Below are positions 60,481 through 64,000 of a stretch of DNA of 64,000 nt, piece after piece. Within the stretch, counting starts at the first letter, position 1; every line of letters starts with the position of its first letter. Origin of the DNA: Scybalousia_A sp045221575 (GTDB lineage: Bacteria > Bacteroidota > Bacteroidia > Bacteroidales > P3); the NCBI GenBank assembly GCA_045221575.1, contig JBGUWU010000025.1:1-64000 (forward strand), read 5' to 3'. The translations under genes and the position numbers were made by a program. The notes beneath the pieces were generated by a model. The model was not told where the DNA came from. It did not search any database and saw nothing but the letters and a program-made list of their open reading frames with translations.

Positions 60481-62718
60481 ATGATACAAAGTGAAAATGT
60501 AACCATAGAAACTGCTCACAAGTTAGGCTTACTTGATGAGGAATTTGAAAAAATAAAAGAATATCTTGGTGGAAGAACTCCTAACTTCACTGAACTTAGT
60601 ATTTATTCTGTGATGTGGTCAGAACACGCTTCATATAAGAATAGTATTAAATGGATAAAGAAACTTCCAAAAGAAGGGAAGCAAATGTTGGTGGCTCCAG
60701 GTGAAGAAAATGCTGGTATGGTAGATGTTGGTGATGGCAGAGCTTGTGTTTTCAAGATAGAGAGTCATAATCACCCTTGTGCAGTGGAGCCTTTCCAAGG
60801 AGCGGCAACAGGAGTTGGTGGTATAAATAGAGACATTTTCACTATGGGAGCAAGACCTATAGCACAACTAAACTCTTTGCGTTTTGGTTCTTTGAAGAGT
60901 AATCACTCAAAACGTTTGTTTAAAGGAACAGTTGCAGGCATTTCTCATTACGGAAACAGTTTCGGTGTCCCTGTTTTAGGAGGAGAAGTTTTCTTTGATG
61001 AGTGTTTTGAAAACAATCCTTTGGTTAATGCTATGAGTGTCGGCATAATGAAGAAAGAAGACCTTATCTCTGCAGTAGCAAAAGGCAAAGGCAACCCTGT
61101 TTACATCGTTGGCTCTTCTACAGGTAAAGACGGCATACACGGAGCTACCTTCGCAAGTGCTGATGTTACTGAAAACTCTGCTGATGACATACCTTCTATC
61201 CAAGTAGGCGATCCATTCCAAGAAAAACTTCTTTTGGAAGCAAGTTTGGAACTTGGTCGTAGTGGTGCTATTGTTGGTATGCAAGACATGGGAGCAGCAG
61301 GTATTATCTGTTCTACAAGTGAGATGAGTGAAAAAGGCGGAAGCGGAATGAAAATCAATCTTGATAAAGTACCTCTTCGCCAACAAAATATTGAAGCTTG
61401 GGAAATCCTTCTTTCAGAATCTCAAGAACGTATGCTTGTTGTTGCAAAACAGGGACAGGAAGACGTTGTTGAAAAGATTTTTGAAAAATGGGATTTGAAT
61501 TGTGCTAAGATTGGAGAAGTAATAGATGAAGATATGCTTTACTTCTATTGGAAAGGTGAATTAGTTGCACAAGTTCCTGCTTCTACTCTTGTTCTTGGAG
61601 GTGGAGCTCCTCAATATGACAGAGAATACACTGAACCTGAATACTACAAACATACACACGATTTCAAAATTTCCGATGTTAAAGAACCTTCTTTACAAGA
61701 ATGTAAGAAAATTGCTCAAGAAATGACAAAGAATCCTAACCTTGCATCAAAACGTTGGGTTATTGAGCAATATGATTCTATGGTTGGAACAAGAAATATG
61801 ACTACTAATGCTCCAGCAGATGCAGGTATTGCAAACATAAAAGGTTGTTCAAATGGTATAGCAATGACTTGTGATTGCAATTCTCGTTACGTTTATTCTG
61901 ATCCTTTCATAGGCACAGAGATAGCTGTTGCTGAAGCCGCAAGAAATATCGTTTGTGCGGGAGGAGAACCTTTAGCTGTAACAAATTGTTGTAACTTTGG
62001 AAATCCATACAAACCTGAAACATATTGGCAATTCGTTAATGCTGTAAAAGGTATGGGTGAAGCATGTAAAAAGTTTGCTACTCCAGTAACGGGAGGAAAT
62101 GTTAGTTTCTACAATCAAGCTTCTATCAATGGAGTTGTAGAAGCTGTTATGCCTTCTCCTGTTATCGGTATGGTAGGAACTGTTGATAAAAAATATCAAA
62201 CTTCTTTAGATTTCAAACGTAAAGGTGCAACAATATTTCTTCTTGGAGAAATAAAAGATGATATCAACTCTTCTGAATACCTTTACAACTACTGTGGAGT
62301 AAAACTTTCTCCTGTTCCTTATTTTGATATGGATAAAGAATATGCTTTGCAACAAGTAGTAAAGAAACTTATAAGAAAAGGATTTGTTGAGTCTGCTCAT
62401 GACGTTAGCGATGGTGGTTTGTTTATGAATCTTATTGAAAGTGCAATGCACAGAAACTTTGGATTCAACATTATTTCTGATAGTGAAGTACGTTTAGATT
62501 CATTCCTATTTGGAGAAAGTCAATCTCGTATTGTTGTAACTATAGATGAAAGCAAATATAACGATTTCATCACTCTAATAAAGAAAGAAAACATTCCTTG
62601 TCTTGCAATTGGAAAGGTAACAGACGGTGATATTATCATTGATGATGAAGACTTTGGTTCAATAAAACAATACAAACACGTTTATAACAACGTCCTTAAC
62701 GAAATAATGGACAAATAA
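60481..62718 (+). CDS. purL: Phosphoribosylformylglycinamidine synthase, small-type PurL
   Basis: It makes FGAM from FGAR, ATP and ammonia in purine synthesis. The product has 745 residues, the short form that needs PurS and PurQ, unlike the roughly 1300-residue PurL of E. coli. Key blocks: SVMWSEHASYKNS, VFKIESHNHPCAVEPFQGAATGVGGINRDIFTMGARPIA, GIHGATFAS, MQDMGAAGI, the second half YDSMVGTRNMTTNAPADAG, and SAHDVSDGGLF. Its partner PurS is at 2227-2475. It has a promoter of its own and an unusual hairpin after its stop. Confidence 0.96.
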   Translation: MIQSENVTIETAHKLGLLDEEFEKIKEYLGGRTPNFTELSIYSVMWSEHASYKNSIKWIKKLPKEGKQMLVAPGEENAGMVDVGDGRACVFKIESHNHPCAVEPFQGAATGVGGINRDIFTMGARPIAQLNSLRFGSLKSNHSKRLFKGTVAGISHYGNSFGVPVLGGEVFFDECFENNPLVNAMSVGIMKKEDLISAVAKGKGNPVYIVGSSTGKDGIHGATFASADVTENSADDIPSIQVGDPFQEKLLLEASLELGRSGAIVGMQDMGAAGIICSTSEMSEKGGSGMKINLDKVPLRQQNIEAWEILLSESQERMLVVAKQGQEDVVEKIFEKWDLNCAKIGEVIDEDMLYFYWKGELVAQVPASTLVLGGGAPQYDREYTEPEYYKHTHDFKISDVKEPSLQECKKIAQEMTKNPNLASKRWVIEQYDSMVGTRNMTTNAPADAGIANIKGCSNGIAMTCDCNSRYVYSDPFIGTEIAVAEAARNIVCAGGEPLAVTNCCNFGNPYKPETYWQFVNAVKGMGEACKKFATPVTGGNVSFYNQASINGVVEAVMPSPVIGMVGTVDKKYQTSLDFKRKGATIFLLGEIKDDINSSEYLYNYCGVKLSPVPYFDMDKEYALQQVVKKLIRKGFVESAHDVSDGGLFMNLIESAMHRNFGFNIISDSEVRLDSFLFGESQSRIVVTIDESKYNDFITLIKKENIPCLAIGKVTDGDIIIDDEDFGSIKQYKHVYNNVLNEIMDK

Positions 62719-62731
62719 GATAACAAGATTA

Positions 62732-62759
62732 AGAGAAGAGTATTTTACTACTCTTCTCT
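62732..62759 (+). promoter_or_regulatory. Hairpin between purL and mnmA
   Basis: AGAGAAGAGTA (62732-62742) pairs with TACTCTTCTCT (62749-62759) around six bases. No T run follows, and the mnmA ATG is ten bases after the stem. It may be a weak terminator or a translational control element for mnmA. Confidence 0.6.
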
Positions 62760-62769
62760 AATTACTAAA

Positions 62770-63822
62770 ATGAATATAGCTGCATTAGTTTCGGGTGGAG
62801 TTGATTCTTCTGTTGTGGTGTATCAACTTAAGGAGATGGGAATTACTCCCACTATCTTCTATATTATGATAGGAATGGACGATAGCGAATGTCCAAAGGA
62901 AGAAGATATTGAAATAACCTCATACATTGCAAAAAAATACGGCTGCAAAATGGAAGTAGTTAATTTACAACAAGAGTATTTTGACAGAGTTGTAAATTAT
63001 ACTATAGAAACCGTTCGCAAAGGTTTAACTCCTAATCCTGATGTAATGTGTAACAAAATGATTAAGTTCGGTGCTTTCAATGAAAAGTGGGGTAAAGACT
63101 TTGATAAGATTGCTACAGGACACTACTGCACAACAACAAACATTGACAATCTCGTTTATCTTTCCACGGCTAAAGATAAGGTGAAAGACCAAACTGATTT
63201 CTTAGCACAAATATCTTATTCACAATTAGAAAAGATAATGTTCCCTGTAGGAAATCTTACTAAGCAAGAAGTAAGAGCCATTGCAGAAAAAGAAAAGATG
63301 CCTTCCGCTTTTAGAAAAGACTCTCAAGGTATTTGTTTTCTTGGAAAAATTAACTACAATGATTTTATCAAACGTTATTTAGGAGAAAAAGAAGGAGATA
63401 TTGTTGAGTTAGAAACTGGCAAAGTTCTTGGCAAACACAAAGGTTTTTGGTTCCACACCATAGGTCAAAGAAAAGGTTTAGGACTTAGCGGAGGACCATG
63501 GTTTGTTGTTAGAAAAGATATACCAAACAATGTTCTTTATGTTTCTCAAGGCTATGACCCAATAACACAATACGGAACTGAGATGGATTTAGGTGCTTTC
63601 CATTTCTTGACTAAAGATGTTTGGGGAGATTTCGAAGGAGAAAAAGAAATAAGTCTAAAAATTCGCCACACACCTGATTTTACCTTAGGTTGGATTTCTA
63701 AAAACAAAGACACTTATCACGTTCGCTTTGCAAACAAATTACAAGGTGTAGCACAAGGACAGTTTGGAGTAATCTATGATAAAGGAAGTAATATATGCTA
63801 TGGTAGTGGCACGATAATATAA
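62770..63822 (+). CDS. mnmA: tRNA-specific 2-thiouridylase MnmA
   Basis: It thiolates U34 of Lys, Glu and Gln tRNAs. The product has 350 residues. The ATP loop is SGGVDSS (8-14). The two catalytic cysteines are Cys94 (NPDVMCNKMIKFG) and Cys189 (KDSQGICFLG), like 102 and 199 of E. coli. HTIGQRKGLGLSGG and the C-terminal beta-barrel with IRHTPDF follow. Together with queA it is the second wobble-base modifier in the window. It ends before a strong terminator and array E. Confidence 0.96.
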   Translation: MNIAALVSGGVDSSVVVYQLKEMGITPTIFYIMIGMDDSECPKEEDIEITSYIAKKYGCKMEVVNLQQEYFDRVVNYTIETVRKGLTPNPDVMCNKMIKFGAFNEKWGKDFDKIATGHYCTTTNIDNLVYLSTAKDKVKDQTDFLAQISYSQLEKIMFPVGNLTKQEVRAIAEKEKMPSAFRKDSQGICFLGKINYNDFIKRYLGEKEGDIVELETGKVLGKHKGFWFHTIGQRKGLGLSGGPWFVVRKDIPNNVLYVSQGYDPITQYGTEMDLGAFHFLTKDVWGDFEGEKEISLKIRHTPDFTLGWISKNKDTYHVRFANKLQGVAQGQFGVIYDKGSNICYGSGTII

Positions 63823-63842
63823 CTTAATCCTTAACAAAAAGA

Positions 63843-63880
63843 AGAAAGCAGTTGTAAAAATACGACTGCTTTCTTTTTTA
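63843..63880 (+). terminator. Terminator of mnmA
   Basis: AGAAAGCAGT (63843-63852) pairs with ACTGCTTTCT (63865-63874), followed by TTTTT. Confidence 0.9.
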
Positions 63881-63928
63881 ACTATCATTTAAATTGTGTT
63901 TAAATACCTTTTTAATAAATTATCTAAT

Positions 63929-64000
63929 TTGATTTTCTTCTCACAAAACTTGATTTTCTTCTCACAAAACTTGATCTTCTTCTCGCAAAACTTGGTCTTC
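63929..64000. repeat. 21-base-period array E (cut by the window end)
   Basis: Units start with TTG at 63929, 63950, 63971 and 63992, three exact steps of 21. The first two units are identical (TTGATTTTCTTCTC then ACAAAAC); the third has two changes and the fourth is cut off. The units match those of array D (ACTTGATTTTCTTC). The array continues beyond the window. Confidence 0.9.

Overview
The window is a stretch of AT-rich chromosome from a member of the phylum Bacteroidota, most likely an uncultured Bacteroidales. Four signs support this. Promoters follow the Bacteroidota pattern (TTTG about 20 bases before TAnnTTTG). The tmRNA encodes the tag GENTYALAA. IspG is of the plant-like Bacteroidota type. 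Type IX secretion (T9SS) is evident from a PorE-like protein and four proteins ending in T9SS sorting domains. No transposase, integrase, prophage or CRISPR array was seen.

Layout. 1-5.1 kb: the end of a T9SS cargo gene, a lipoprotein, purS-queA, and an ECF sigma / anti-sigma / outer-membrane-protein operon. 5.3-12.4 kb: tryptophanase, a DPP11-type dipeptidyl peptidase, a BatA-type membrane protein and a DUF3078 barrel. 12.4-20.5 kb: rnr-ribE, rubredoxin, gamma-carbonic anhydrase, a DUF6029 barrel and the PorE-like protein. 21-26.7 kb: a glycosyltransferase, then rplM-rpsI-rpsB-tsf and prs. 26.8-37.2 kb: a secreted SGNH hydrolase, yitT-GH97, DUF1294 and a giant 1686-residue helicase; parts of this block are richer in GC than the rest. 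37.5-49 kb: ssrA, argF, ispG, a small lipoprotein, sppA, gmd, a 997-residue T9SS cargo and aspS. 49.2-58.8 kb: a tight eight-gene minus-strand unit (rsgA, dtd, M14 carboxypeptidase, barrel, waaA, tamL, mtnN, polytopic membrane protein) headed by an initiator tRNA. 59-64 kb: hpt, a ComEA-like protein, purL and mnmA.

How the genes fit together. DPP11 (acidic dipeptides) and tryptophanase (indole, pyruvate, ammonia) point to growth on peptides. WaaA, TamL, PorE, Gmd and several barrels build or decorate the outer membrane. PurS and the small-type PurL are partners although they sit 58 kb apart.

The most unusual items are these. (1) One reading frame fuses a DnaG-type CHC2 zinc finger, a 3'-5' exonuclease, a RecQ helicase and a UvrD-type helicase. 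(2) Five intergenic arrays repeat with a 21-base period, usually with a mirrored copy; four share the core TTGATTTT. (3) A 7-base microrepeat family lies between genes, inside the sigma-factor linker and across a stop codon. (4) An eight-G run just before the T9SS sorting domain of the 997-residue cargo could switch its export. (5) IspG lacks most of the insertion domain expected in this phylum.
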